Below the pieces are notes generated by a model, which saw only the letters and a program-made list of their open reading frames with translations, was not told where the DNA came from and did no database searches. A stretch of DNA of 64,000 bases from an uncultured Paraprevotella sp. (GTDB lineage: Bacteria; Bacteroidota; Bacteroidia; Bacteroidales; Bacteroidaceae): the NCBI GenBank assembly GCA_910586505.1, contig CAJUGV010000002.1:186001-250000 (forward strand), written 5' to 3'. Of the stretch, positions 46,460 through 55,243 are shown one piece after another. Within the stretch, counting starts at the first letter, position 1. Each line of letters starts with the position of its first letter. Made by a program: the position numbers and the translations under genes.

Positions 46460-47482
46460 TTATCTCTGCACACGTCCGTTGGCTGAACCTCCTGCGAGAG
46501 CTGCGACTTCCTCCGCAGATACCATATTAAAATCACCCGGAATAGTGTGTTTTAATGCAGAAGCCGCCACTGCAAACTCAAGGGCCTCACCCTGTGTCTT
46601 CATCGTCATAAGACCGTGAATAACACCGCCGGAAAAAGAATCGCCGCCACCCACGCGGTCGATGATAGGATCAATATCATAGCGTTTGGATACATAGAAC
46701 TCCTTTCCGTCATATATCATAGCTTTCCAGCCGTTGTGTGTAGCCGAAATGGATTCACGCAAAGTCGAGATGACATACTTGAATCCGAACGTATCCATCA
46801 TACCCTTGAAAATACCTTTGTAGCCTTCTGCATCCGTGCTTCCAGCTTCAACATCGGCCTCCGGCTTGAATCCAAGACAGAGTTCCGCATCTTCTTCGTT
46901 ACCGATACATACATCAACATACTGCATAAGCGGCTTCATGATGCTCTGAGCTTTCTCTGAAGTCCATAGTTTCTTACGGAAGTTCAGGTCACAGGAAACC
47001 GTAACTCCGTGTCTTTTGGCTGCCATGCACGCCTGAGACAGACATTCGGCACTGGCATCCGAGATGGCAGGTGTAATACCGCTCCAATGAAACCAATCCG
47101 CTCCTTCCATAATAGCGTCGAAATCAAAGTCTTCAGGACAAGCCTCTGCAATGGAAGAACCCGCACGGTCATAGATAACCTTGGACGGCCGCATGGAAGC
47201 TCCCGTCTCCAGATAATAGATCCCAACCCTGTTGCCGCCCCGGGCCACATAGTCGGTGCGGACGCCATAGCGCCGCAAAGCGTTCACGGCAGCCTGCCCT
47301 ATTTCGTGACAAGGAAGTTTGGACACAAAGTAAGCCTCATGGCCGTAATTGGCACAACTTACAGCTACATTGGCCTCACCGCCTCCATAGTTTATATCAA
47401 AAGTATCTGTCTGTATAAAACGAGACTGCCCCGGAGTGGACAAACGGAGCATGATTTCCCCCATCGTTACGATTTTTCCCAT
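46460..47482 (-). CDS. kdgK: 2-keto-3-deoxygluconate kinase (PfkB family)
   Basis: Phosphorylates KDG to KDPG with ATP. 340 residues with the ribokinase fold: N-terminal sugar-binding [15 protein letters not shown], and the anion-hole/catalytic GGGDSFSGG with its Asp base. It is first of the two-gene kdgK-aldolase operon and divergent from a LacI regulator. Other PfkB sugar kinases look similar, but pairing with the KDPG aldolase makes KDG the clear choice. Confidence 0.9.
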   Translation of the reverse strand: MGKIVTMGEIMLRLSTPGQSRFIQTDTFDINYGGGEANVAVSCANYGHEAYFVSKLPCHEIGQAAVNALRRYGVRTDYVARGGNRVGIYYLETGASMRPSKVIYDRAGSSIAEACPEDFDFDAIMEGADWFHWSGITPAISDASAECLSQACMAAKRHGVTVSCDLNFRKKLWTSEKAQSIMKPLMQYVDVCIGNEEDAELCLGFKPEADVEAGSTDAEGYKGIFKGMMDTFGFKYVISTLRESISATHNGWKAMIYDGKEFYVSKRYDIDPIIDRVGGGDSFSGGVIHGLMTMKTQGEALEFAVAASALKHTIPGDFNMVSAEEVAALAGGSANGRVQR

Positions 47483-47551
47483 ACTTATTATTTTGTTTGT
47501 TTTTACCTGTTAAATCTGCTGTTAACCCACACAATTTGTTTTTCTAGTGTA

Positions 47552-47559
47552 CAAAAGTA
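47552..47559 (-). promoter_or_regulatory. -7 element (TACTTTTG) for kdgK
   Basis: Minus-strand TAnnTTTG match 69 bases before the kdgK ATG, in the 212-bp region shared with the LacI gene. Confidence 0.5.
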
Positions 47560-47653
47560 GATATTTTATCTTATATACAGAGCCCTTTTCCGGAAAATAA
47601 TTTTTCAAAAATACATTTTGCAATTCCCGTACAATGCTTTCATAAAAATTCCG

Positions 47654-47661
47654 TATATTCG
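47654..47661 (+). promoter_or_regulatory. Degenerate -7 element (TATATTCG) for the LacI gene
   Basis: One mismatch to TAnnTTTG, 33 bases before the ATG at 47695. Confidence 0.35.
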
Positions 47662-47694
47662 TAAGATTAAGCATGCAGAATAAGTAAACAGTAT

Positions 47695-48774
47695 ATGTGG
47701 GAAGTTCATTCGTCGGATAAAGTCCGAATAAAAGATATTGCCGAGCAGTCCGGCGTTTCAGTAGGTACGGTAGACAGGGTATTGCACAACCGCCCCAACG
47801 TCTCGGCCAAAGCGAGAGCCAAAGTGGAGGCCGTTCTGAAAGAAATCAAGTACCAACCTAATATGTATGCCAGTGCACTCGCATATAACCGCAAATATAC
47901 TTTTTGTTGCCTGCTTCCCGACCACGATAGCAATGCCTACTGGACTAATGTGGAGAAAGGATTGCGCCAGTGTATCATCAATCGCGGTGATTTTCGCCTT
48001 TCCTTAATCACGGAATACTACGATCAGTTTGAAGAAAGTTCCTTTACCGAAGCGGCAGAGCGCGTAACTGCCAGAAACCCGGATGGAGTGGTTATCGTGC
48101 CGCAGAACTTTAATGTAACAATGGATTTCTGCCGGATGTTGCAGCAACACAACATTCCGTTCGTATTTCTCGACTCCAATATTCCCGATATTGAACCTTT
48201 GGCCTTTTTCGGACAGGATCCTCTGAAAAGCGGTTATTTTGCCGGACGTATATTCATGATGCAAGCCGGAAACCATACCCGGAATATTATGCTGATGAAA
48301 CTTATGCTTAAAGGGCGCGTGGCATCCCGTCAGCAGGAAAACCGCGAAGTGGGTTTCAGAAATTACATGGCGACACACTACCCTGAATGCCGTGTACTGG
48401 AACTATCTTTGCAAATCGATGAAAGCGAACAGCATGAAAACCGGATCCGGGCGTTTTTTAATGCTCATCCGGACGTTCGTCACTGCATCACATTCTGCTC
48501 AAGAGCCTATATTTTAGGAGAGTTCCTTCAGAAACACAACATGAAAGATTACCATCTTTTGGGCTACGACATGGTAGAGCGCAACGTAGAATGCCTGAAA
48601 AAAGGTACAGCCGACTTTATCATTGCACAACATCCATGGAAGCAGGGATACAACAGTGTAAAGGCTCTGTTTAATCATGTTGTACTGAAAAAGAACGTGC
48701 AACAATGCAACTACATGCCACTTGAACTGCTCACAGCAGAGAACTACATATACTATACGTCCGACGAAAAATAA
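47695..48774 (+). CDS. LacI-family transcriptional regulator
   Basis: 359 residues. The N-terminal LacI helix-turn-helix (VRIKDIAEQSGVSVGTVDRVLHNRPNVS) and hinge precede a periplasmic-binding-protein-like effector domain from about 65. It is divergent from kdgK and most likely controls the kdgK-aldolase operon with KDG or a related sugar acid as effector. This is inferred from position only. Confidence 0.92.
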   Translation: MWEVHSSDKVRIKDIAEQSGVSVGTVDRVLHNRPNVSAKARAKVEAVLKEIKYQPNMYASALAYNRKYTFCCLLPDHDSNAYWTNVEKGLRQCIINRGDFRLSLITEYYDQFEESSFTEAAERVTARNPDGVVIVPQNFNVTMDFCRMLQQHNIPFVFLDSNIPDIEPLAFFGQDPLKSGYFAGRIFMMQAGNHTRNIMLMKLMLKGRVASRQQENREVGFRNYMATHYPECRVLELSLQIDESEQHENRIRAFFNAHPDVRHCITFCSRAYILGEFLQKHNMKDYHLLGYDMVERNVECLKKGTADFIIAQHPWKQGYNSVKALFNHVVLKKNVQQCNYMPLELLTAENYIYYTSDEK

Positions 48775-48838
48775 GCAACCGGTGACGTGAATGAACTAAA
48801 TACCCCCCTATCATATATCAAGTACAGGATTTTTCGCG

Positions 48839-48846
48839 TATATTTG
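48839..48846 (+). promoter_or_regulatory. -7 element (TATATTTG) for the lipoprotein-rsmG run
   Basis: TAnnTTTG match 37 bases before the ATG at 48884. Confidence 0.5.
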
Positions 48847-48883
48847 CATCAACAATCAGTTTTAACAAATGGAATAAGAAGAG

Positions 48884-49672
48884 ATGGGAATATTCATACG
48901 CAGTCTTATCATCTGCACTGTTTTATTATGTGCTTGCCACAATGAACATCATCCTACACACAAAAAAATCCGTCACATAAATATAAAGAAAACAACAAGA
49001 TTGGACAGTTGTCAGTCTTCGCCGCTTTGCAGTATTATGATCGAAGTTGACGACATGACTGATACAACGGTCTCTACACAGAATATCAACCAGACAATCG
49101 CACTTGAAGCCTTCGGCCATGCCTCATATTCTTTGGCACAAGCTGCAGATTCATTCTGTACGGAATACATTTTGCGGTATAAAAAGGAATTGGCACATCT
49201 GTACGCCGCCGACCAAAAAAGAGGAATCCATTCATCATGGTACGACTTTAAATATCGGATTGCCGTTAAACATCAAGGCGGAATAAACGGATATCATTGT
49301 TACAGAATCGATAAAACGAAATACGAAGGAGGCGCATTCGAACACCGCCAACTGAGTTGTCTCAATTTCAACGGCCTTACCGGAAAACTGGTAAAATTGG
49401 ATGACGTGTTGCGACCTGCGTGCCATACGTTACTTCACCCACTGCTCATAAATGAATTACTCCGGCAATTCGAATGTAACAACAGGGAAGAACTACAAGA
49501 AAAAGGGCTGCTACGACTGACCGACATCTACATTCCTGCCAATTATGAACTAGGCAAGGATTATATTTCTTTTATATATAATGCCGGAGAAATCGGGCCG
49601 CATAAAACAGGAACCATTATACTGCCCATACCTTATACACGCCTCCGGACAATCATGAAACCTCAAAAATAA
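48884..49672 (+). CDS. DUF3298-like putative lipoprotein
   Basis: 262 residues. A short lipoprotein signal peptide ends in the lipobox LCAC (Cys18). The mature protein resembles RsiV/DUF3298-type domains, with a conserved-looking C-terminal segment (YELGKDYISFIYNAGEIGPHKTGTIILPIPY) in which an acidic/aromatic face precedes a beta hairpin. No catalytic motif was found. It is the first of three closely spaced genes, 10 bases before rsmG. Probably envelope-anchored; function unknown. Confidence 0.75.
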   Translation: MGIFIRSLIICTVLLCACHNEHHPTHKKIRHINIKKTTRLDSCQSSPLCSIMIEVDDMTDTTVSTQNINQTIALEAFGHASYSLAQAADSFCTEYILRYKKELAHLYAADQKRGIHSSWYDFKYRIAVKHQGGINGYHCYRIDKTKYEGGAFEHRQLSCLNFNGLTGKLVKLDDVLRPACHTLLHPLLINELLRQFECNNREELQEKGLLRLTDIYIPANYELGKDYISFIYNAGEIGPHKTGTIILPIPYTRLRTIMKPQK

Positions 49673-49682
49673 AATATTAAAT

Positions 49683-50303
49683 ATGGATTTGATTTTAAAA
49701 TATTTCCCACAACTTACAGAGAAACAGAAAGAACAGTTCAGACAATTAGATGCACTCTACCATGAATGGAACTCTAAGATCAATGTAATTTCAAGAAAAG
49801 ACATTGATAACCTATACGAACATCATATTCTGCACTCATTAGCCATTGCAGAACTCATACACTTCAAAAACGGTTCAAGAATAATGGACCTGGGCACGGG
49901 AGGAGGTTTTCCGGGTATCCCCTTAGCCATCATGTTTCCCGACTGTCATTTCCACCTGATAGACAGTATTGGGAAAAAAATAAAGGTCTGTATGGAAATA
50001 GCAGGAAGCATAGGACTTAAGAATATCAGCTTTCGACATTGCCGTGCGGAAGAAGAGCAAGATAAATTTGATTTTATAGTAAGCCGTGCTGTCATGCCAT
50101 TGGAAAACCTTGTGAGAATCGCCCGCAAAAACATTGCTAAAAAACAGCAAAATGCCATGCCAAACGGCCTGATATGCCTAAAGGGAGGCGAACTGGAAAA
50201 AGAAATAACACCGGTCAAACACCATACCCAAATAACTCCCTTGACAGAATACTTTACGGAAGAATATTTCAATACTAAGAAGGTGGTGTATGTCTCACTC
50301 TAA
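49683..50303 (+). CDS. rsmG: 16S rRNA guanine-527 N7-methyltransferase
   Basis: SAM-dependent methyltransferase of 206 residues modifying the 530 loop of 16S rRNA. N-terminal helices with the WNSKINVISRKD segment precede the SAM motif MDLGTGGGFPGIPLAI and VSRAV, all diagnostic of RsmG/GidB. Normal length. It is followed after 14 bases by the metallo-hydrolase gene. Confidence 0.95.
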   Translation: MDLILKYFPQLTEKQKEQFRQLDALYHEWNSKINVISRKDIDNLYEHHILHSLAIAELIHFKNGSRIMDLGTGGGFPGIPLAIMFPDCHFHLIDSIGKKIKVCMEIAGSIGLKNISFRHCRAEEEQDKFDFIVSRAVMPLENLVRIARKNIAKKQQNAMPNGLICLKGGELEKEITPVKHHTQITPLTEYFTEEYFNTKKVVYVSL

Positions 50304-50317
50304 AATCGCTACAGATC

Positions 50318-50965
50318 ATGCTGGATATTAAAAGAATACAAGTAAACATGCTGGAAGAGAACTGCTACATAGTAAATGATGAAACCCTAGAGGCTGTAGT
50401 AATTGACTGTGGGGCCCTCAGCGAAGACGACCGTAAACAAATTACAAACTATATAGAAAGCAAACATCTACAAGTCAAACACCATCTCTGTACCCACATG
50501 CACTTCGACCACTGCTTCGGAGCCTCCTTTATGTGGAAAAACTATCATGTCGCACCTGAATTCAATAAAGCCGATGAACTGATATATAAAGGTATGGGAG
50601 CGGAAATATTCGGTCAATTGGCGTTACTCATGAAACAGGAGGATAATCCGGAAGCTACACGCTATCTGAATGATGGCGATGAAATCACATTCGGACACCA
50701 CATACTGACCGTCTTAGCCACTCCCGGACATTCCCCAGGAGGAGTTTGTTTCTACTGTGCGGCTGAAAAGACTGTTTTTGTGGGAGACACGATATTTTAT
50801 TGCAGCATCGGACGTACAGACTTACCGGGAGGAAACAGTAATACCCTGTGTACAAGTATACAAGATAAACTGTTCACATTACCTGATAATACCCGTATCT
50901 ACCCCGGCCATGGGCCGCAAACTGAAATCGGCTTCGAGAAACAGTATAACCCGTACGTACGTTAA
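50318..50965 (+). CDS. Metallo-beta-lactamase-fold hydrolase (glyoxalase II-like)
   Basis: Dinuclear zinc hydrolase of 215 residues. The first motif THMHFDH (HxHxDH) is intact, followed by TPGHSPGG, VGDTIF and the late PGHGPQT, which supply the remaining metal ligands. Such proteins hydrolyse glutathione or other thioesters, but many remain unassigned. Last gene of the lipoprotein-rsmG run. Confidence 0.9.
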   Translation: MLDIKRIQVNMLEENCYIVNDETLEAVVIDCGALSEDDRKQITNYIESKHLQVKHHLCTHMHFDHCFGASFMWKNYHVAPEFNKADELIYKGMGAEIFGQLALLMKQEDNPEATRYLNDGDEITFGHHILTVLATPGHSPGGVCFYCAAEKTVFVGDTIFYCSIGRTDLPGGNSNTLCTSIQDKLFTLPDNTRIYPGHGPQTEIGFEKQYNPYVR

Positions 50966-51006
50966 TTACAAGTTGCGAATCTCATATCAAAACGATTGTT
51001 TATAAT

Positions 51007-51041
51007 ACAAAAACTCTCTTCCGACTCACGTCGGAAGAGAG
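51007..51041 (-). terminator. Terminator downstream of galE
   Basis: A 12-bp perfect stem (51014-51025 with 51030-51041) with a 4-base loop. On the minus strand it is followed by TTTTTG. It is 164 bases after the galE stop and may also end the plus-strand hydrolase transcript. Confidence 0.7.
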
Positions 51042-51204
51042 CAACAACACAAACACAAAATAAAACACGACAAAACTATTTCGCGCATTAACCTGCTTTA
51101 AAGGACTTAAAGCACAATATTTCCGACTATTCACATATTGGAAACACTGCAAAGGCTATTGCACTCAAACGCTTAAAGCGTCTCTCTGTGTTTTAATTTC
51201 AATC

Positions 51205-52239
51205 TTACATTATTCCTTTTTCACGCAATACGCATTGCCACTTCCATGCCGATGCCAATACATCTTCAAGCGGAGTGTCTGCTTTCCAGCCCAATACTTT
51301 ATTTGCCTTATCCACATTGCCCCACACTTTCTCAATATCGCCGGCACGGCGTCCCACAATCTTATAATTAAGTTTCACACCCGTTGCTTTCTCAAAGGCA
51401 TTGATCAATTCCAACACGGATGTACCCTTTCCGGTTCCTATATTGTAAACTTCAACAGGTTCCGAACTCTGTCCTTCCATAATACGGGTCATGGCGCAAA
51501 CATGTGCCTTGGCCAAATCCACCACATATATATAGTCGCGAATACAAGAACCGTCAGGTGTATCATAATCATCTCCAAATACACTCAGTTCTTTACGGAT
51601 TCCCATCGCAGTCTGCGTCAGATAAGGAATTAGATTCTGAGGAACTCCATTCGGCATTTCACCAATCAATGCAGTCGGATGCGCTCCAATAGGATTGAAG
51701 TAACGAAGCAGGATGGCCTTTATCGGAGAACCACTCTTAATGGTATCTGCTATTATCTCTTCATTAATTTGCTTTGTATTTCCATAAGGACTCTCTGCCT
51801 TCTTTATAGGTGTTTCTTCCGTAGCCGGAAGCATATCCGGCTGCCCGTATACAGTACATGATGATGAGAAAATAATACCCTTTACATCGTACTTCGGCAT
51901 TAACTGCAGAAGATTAATCAAAGATATGATATTGTTATGGTAATACAGCAACGGCTTCTGCACGCTTTCGCCTACAGCCTTACTTGCTGCAAAGTGAATG
52001 ATACCGCTGATGTTGGGATGTTTTTTGAATACGGCCTCGGTAGCGTCGAAATCCCGCAGATCTACATTCTCAAATGCAGGACGAATACCCGTAATTTTTT
52101 CAATTCCGTCCAATACGTCTTCCCGAGAATTCGACAGATTATCTACGATAACCACATCGTAGCCAGCCTGCTGCAGTTCCACAGTTGTGTGCGAACCAAT
52201 GAATCCGGTACCACCTGTCACTAAAATTGTCTCTTTCAT
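51205..52239 (-). CDS. galE: UDP-glucose 4-epimerase
   Basis: Short-chain dehydrogenase-fold epimerase interconverting UDP-glucose and UDP-galactose (Leloir pathway and polysaccharide precursors). 344 residues from the ATG at 52239; the longer frame begins with TTG at 52254. NAD-binding GGTGFIGSH, SSSCTVYG and the catalytic Tyr-x3-Lys (PYGNTK) are present. Normal length. A TAnnTTTG promoter lies upstream at 52277-52284. Confidence 0.95.
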   Translation of the reverse strand: MKETILVTGGTGFIGSHTTVELQQAGYDVVIVDNLSNSREDVLDGIEKITGIRPAFENVDLRDFDATEAVFKKHPNISGIIHFAASKAVGESVQKPLLYYHNNIISLINLLQLMPKYDVKGIIFSSSCTVYGQPDMLPATEETPIKKAESPYGNTKQINEEIIADTIKSGSPIKAILLRYFNPIGAHPTALIGEMPNGVPQNLIPYLTQTAMGIRKELSVFGDDYDTPDGSCIRDYIYVVDLAKAHVCAMTRIMEGQSSEPVEVYNIGTGKGTSVLELINAFEKATGVKLNYKIVGRRAGDIEKVWGNVDKANKVLGWKADTPLEDVLASAWKWQCVLREKGIM

Positions 52240-52276
52240 AATAGTTCGTTTCAAATTTTTATTTTTGTAACAATAG

Positions 52277-52284
52277 CAAATATA
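52277..52284 (-). promoter_or_regulatory. -7 element (TATATTTG) for galE
   Basis: Minus-strand TAnnTTTG match 37 bases before the galE ATG. Confidence 0.5.
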
Positions 52285-52328
52285 GTAAAATTAATAATAA
52301 GTTGTACAATTTTAATTTATAAAAAACA

Positions 52329-52361
52329 AATACGGCCCGCTTTTTCTTTGCGGGCCGTATT
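52329..52361 (-). terminator. Terminator of the rnf operon
   Basis: A 12-bp perfect GC-rich stem (52329-52340 with 52350-52361) with a 9-base loop, 22 bases after the rnfA stop. On the minus strand it is followed by an AT-rich tail with TTTG and TTTTTT. Confidence 0.85.
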
Positions 52362-52383
52362 CATATAGTGAAAAAAAGACGGA

Positions 52384-52995
52384 TCACAATCCCAAAAAGA
52401 CTTTAAGACCATTATCTACTCCACTGAATCCCATAAAAGCCATTGCCAAAAGACCGGCTGTTACAAGTGCTATACTAACTCCCTGCATACCTTTAGGTAC
52501 GGGAACAAGATTCAGTTGCTCGCGAATACCGGCAAATACGATTAATGCCAATCCAAAACCAAGCGCGGTACTTAAGGCATACCATACGCCCATCACGAGA
52601 TTGAATTCCTTCTGAATCACCAAAATGGCCACACCCAATACGGCACAGTTTGTCGTAATCAACGGCAAGAATACTCCCAAGGCCTGATAAAGCGACGGAG
52701 AGACTTTCTTTAAAATGATTTCGACCAACTGCACCAACGCCGCAATAACAAGAATGAATGCTATCGTCTGCAAATACTCAAGTGCAAGAGGATTCAAAAC
52801 GTAATACTGCAAAAGATAAGTCACCAATGTGGCAAGCACCAAAACAAACGCTACTGCACCTGTCATACCCAAAGCCGTATTGACCTTTTTGGACACCCCA
52901 AGGAACGGACAGATTCCGAGAATCTGAGACAATACAACGTTATTGACAAATATTGCAGTGATGAAAACGATTAAATATTGATATACAGTTTCCAT
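52384..52995 (-). CDS. rnfA: Rnf complex membrane subunit RnfA
   Basis: Integral membrane subunit of the Rnf ferredoxin:NAD+ oxidoreductase, which couples electron flow to sodium or proton transport. The 203 residues form six helices. The conserved cysteines in GICPFLG and TTNCAVLG bind the intramembrane iron-sulfur cluster shared with RnfE. It is the last gene of the operon, 19 bases after rnfE, with a terminator behind it. Confidence 0.95.
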   Translation of the reverse strand: METVYQYLIVFITAIFVNNVVLSQILGICPFLGVSKKVNTALGMTGAVAFVLVLATLVTYLLQYYVLNPLALEYLQTIAFILVIAALVQLVEIILKKVSPSLYQALGVFLPLITTNCAVLGVAILVIQKEFNLVMGVWYALSTALGFGLALIVFAGIREQLNLVPVPKGMQGVSIALVTAGLLAMAFMGFSGVDNGLKVFLGL

Positions 52996-53014
52996 ATAAT
53001 TCTAAATTTATTAA

Positions 53015-53599
53015 TTATGCTTTCTTCAGCTTGTTCATGACAGCTATCAGGTAGCCTAATACGATAAAAGCCCCCGGTGCCAATACGAACATCAGCATGC
53101 CATAACCTTCCGACCACAATTCATAACCGAATATCTTACCTGTTCCTAGAATTTCACGCGCAGCACCAAGTATGGTCAACGCTAAAGTAAATCCAAATCC
53201 CATTCCGATACCGTCAAAAAGTGAGGGGATTACTCCTTTCTTGCTGGCAAATGCTTCTGCACGGCCAAGTATGATACAATTTACCACTATCAAAGGAATA
53301 AACAAACCTAATGTAGCATAAATATCGGGCACAAAGGCTTGCATACACATCTGCAAAGCTGTCACAAAAGATGCGATAACGACAATAAACGAAGGTATCC
53401 GCACCATATCCGGAATAAGATTCTTAACAAGTGAAATCACAACATTAGAACAAACCAGCACAAACATGGTAGCCAATCCCATGGACATACCGTTCAATGC
53501 AGATGAGGTCGTACCAAGTGTGGGACACATACCCAAGAGAAGCACGAATGTTGGATTCTCTTTGATGATACCATTTAGCAATACTTTTAAATTATTCAT
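53015..53599 (-). CDS. rnfE: Rnf complex membrane subunit RnfE
   Basis: Six-helix membrane subunit homologous to RnfA with inverted topology, 194 residues. GMCPTLG and VNCIILGRAEAFA carry the cysteines facing those of RnfA around the [2Fe-2S] cluster. Order rnfG-rnfE-rnfA with short gaps of 15 and 19 bases is typical. Confidence 0.95.
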   Translation of the reverse strand: MNNLKVLLNGIIKENPTFVLLLGMCPTLGTTSSALNGMSMGLATMFVLVCSNVVISLVKNLIPDMVRIPSFIVVIASFVTALQMCMQAFVPDIYATLGLFIPLIVVNCIILGRAEAFASKKGVIPSLFDGIGMGFGFTLALTILGAAREILGTGKIFGYELWSEGYGMLMFVLAPGAFIVLGYLIAVMNKLKKA

Positions 53600-53614
53600 G
53601 TTATCCTCCTTTCT

Positions 53615-54244
53615 TTAATGGATAGAATCATTTCCGGACTCATCGGCCCACCTTACTTTTTCAGCCTGCTTACTAGCTCCGCTCGTAGCATCTCCTGCAT
53701 TGCCCTTATATACTTGATAAGCGGCATTCACAGCATTAAGAAAAGCACGACTTGTAATCGTGGACGCAGTAATGGCATCAATATCACCACCATCCTTATT
53801 CACTACAAGTTCTTTCTCTCCGGGGTTTCTTCCTATAATATCACCTTTCTCTCCTTTCTGAAACCAAGTTGCAGCTTTCACCCCTAATCCTGGAGTTTCT
53901 ACCGTGGCCAGAATCGTATATCCCAAAACGTCTCCGTCTTCGTTGAAACCTACTAAGACTTCAAGCGGACCACCAAAACCATTAGTTACAACTTTCACAG
54001 CTGTACCTTTATCTGTTTTATATAGAGTATAACCGTCAACTTCTATGGGCTCCTCTACATTCAAATCGCCAGTCAACTCACCCAAAATAACTTTCTTAAT
54101 ACCAGCCTGAAGATTTTCCGCCTTTATTCTGGCAATAGGTTCCTGAGTAACCTTATTTATATAAGCTAATGCCCCCCCAGCGATAAATGATATCACAGTA
54201 AGCACTAGAACCATGTTCTTTAAAGAAGATTCTAACTTTTTCAT
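53615..54244 (-). CDS. rnfG: Rnf complex flavoprotein subunit RnfG
   Basis: Membrane-anchored periplasmic FMN subunit, 209 residues from the ATG at 54244, which overlaps the rnfD stop by four bases; a longer frame to 54280 is inside rnfD. One N-terminal helix precedes the FMN-binding domain. The covalent flavin site appears as DAITASTITS with Thr162, so the usual (S/T)GAT is changed to TAST. A hydrophilic C-terminal tail of about 30 residues follows the core. Confidence 0.93.
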   Translation of the reverse strand: MKKLESSLKNMVLVLTVISFIAGGALAYINKVTQEPIARIKAENLQAGIKKVILGELTGDLNVEEPIEVDGYTLYKTDKGTAVKVVTNGFGGPLEVLVGFNEDGDVLGYTILATVETPGLGVKAATWFQKGEKGDIIGRNPGEKELVVNKDGGDIDAITASTITSRAFLNAVNAAYQVYKGNAGDATSGASKQAEKVRWADESGNDSIH

Positions 54245-55230
54245 TTCTTTACGACCTCCCCGAATCTTTTTGGTTTGCAATATGTGTTAATCAACGGAGT
54301 GAAAGCATTCATAATCAAAATGGCGAATGACATTCCCTCCGGATACGCCCCAAATGTACGGATGACTACGGTAAGAAAACCGATAGCGACACCATATACG
54401 ACTTGTCCCTTAACTGTCATAGGAGATGTCACATAGTCTGTTGCCATGAAGCATGCTCCCAACATCAAACCGCCTGTCAACAATACAGATACCGGCGATG
54501 CATATACAGGATTATATAAATGTAGTAAACCAGACAGTACGAACACTGTTGCCAATATAGAGACAGGCACATGCCAAGTGATGATACGGCGCACAAACAT
54601 ATATACCAATCCTATCAGCAAGGCCAACGCACTCACTTCTCCAAGGCTTCCCCCTGTCTGTCCTACAAGCATGTCAACTGCATCCGGAAGCTTATGAAGC
54701 ACAGACACATCACCACTCTTAATAGCTTCTTTCATTATACCCAATGGAGTAGCCCCCGTTTCCGCATCAAGATATGCGTCCAATTGTCCAGACATTGGCC
54801 ATGTAGTCATCTGCACGGGAAATGAAACTAAAAGAAATACACGTCCCACCAATGCAGGATTAAAAGGATTGCATCCTAATCCGCCAAAAGTCATTTTACC
54901 GACTCCGATAGCCACCAAAGCACCGATAATTATAATCCAGACTGGAAGATTGGACGGCAAATTGAATCCGAGCAACAATCCCGTCAAAACTGCCGAGCCG
55001 TCAAGAATAGTCAAACGTCCGCTTTTCAGAATATATTTGGTAATAGCCCACTCGAAAAATACGCAGGCCGCTACAGACGTAGCCAACACAATAGCCGCTC
55101 CCAACCCGAAAAAATACAGGGATGACAGCAAGGCCGGTATGAGTGCTATGCACACTCCATACATATTTCTTTGTACACTATCCCTGCTATGAACATGAGG
55201 TGAAAGCGATACAATTAATTTTTTTGCCAT
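54241..55230 (-). CDS. rnfD: Rnf complex membrane flavoprotein RnfD
   Basis: Polytopic membrane subunit with a covalent FMN, 329 residues from the ATG at 55230. Thr161 in TGATPLG is the expected flavinylation site. About nine helices. The GGLGCNPFNPALVGR segment is characteristic. The frame extends upstream into rnfC without homology. It is coupled to rnfG by ATGA overlap. Confidence 0.94.
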   Translation of the reverse strand: MAKKLIVSLSPHVHSRDSVQRNMYGVCIALIPALLSSLYFFGLGAAIVLATSVAACVFFEWAITKYILKSGRLTILDGSAVLTGLLLGFNLPSNLPVWIIIIGALVAIGVGKMTFGGLGCNPFNPALVGRVFLLVSFPVQMTTWPMSGQLDAYLDAETGATPLGIMKEAIKSGDVSVLHKLPDAVDMLVGQTGGSLGEVSALALLIGLVYMFVRRIITWHVPVSILATVFVLSGLLHLYNPVYASPVSVLLTGGLMLGACFMATDYVTSPMTVKGQVVYGVAIGFLTVVIRTFGAYPEGMSFAILIMNAFTPLINTYCKPKRFGEVVKK

Positions 55231-55243
55231 AACTCTTTCTCTT

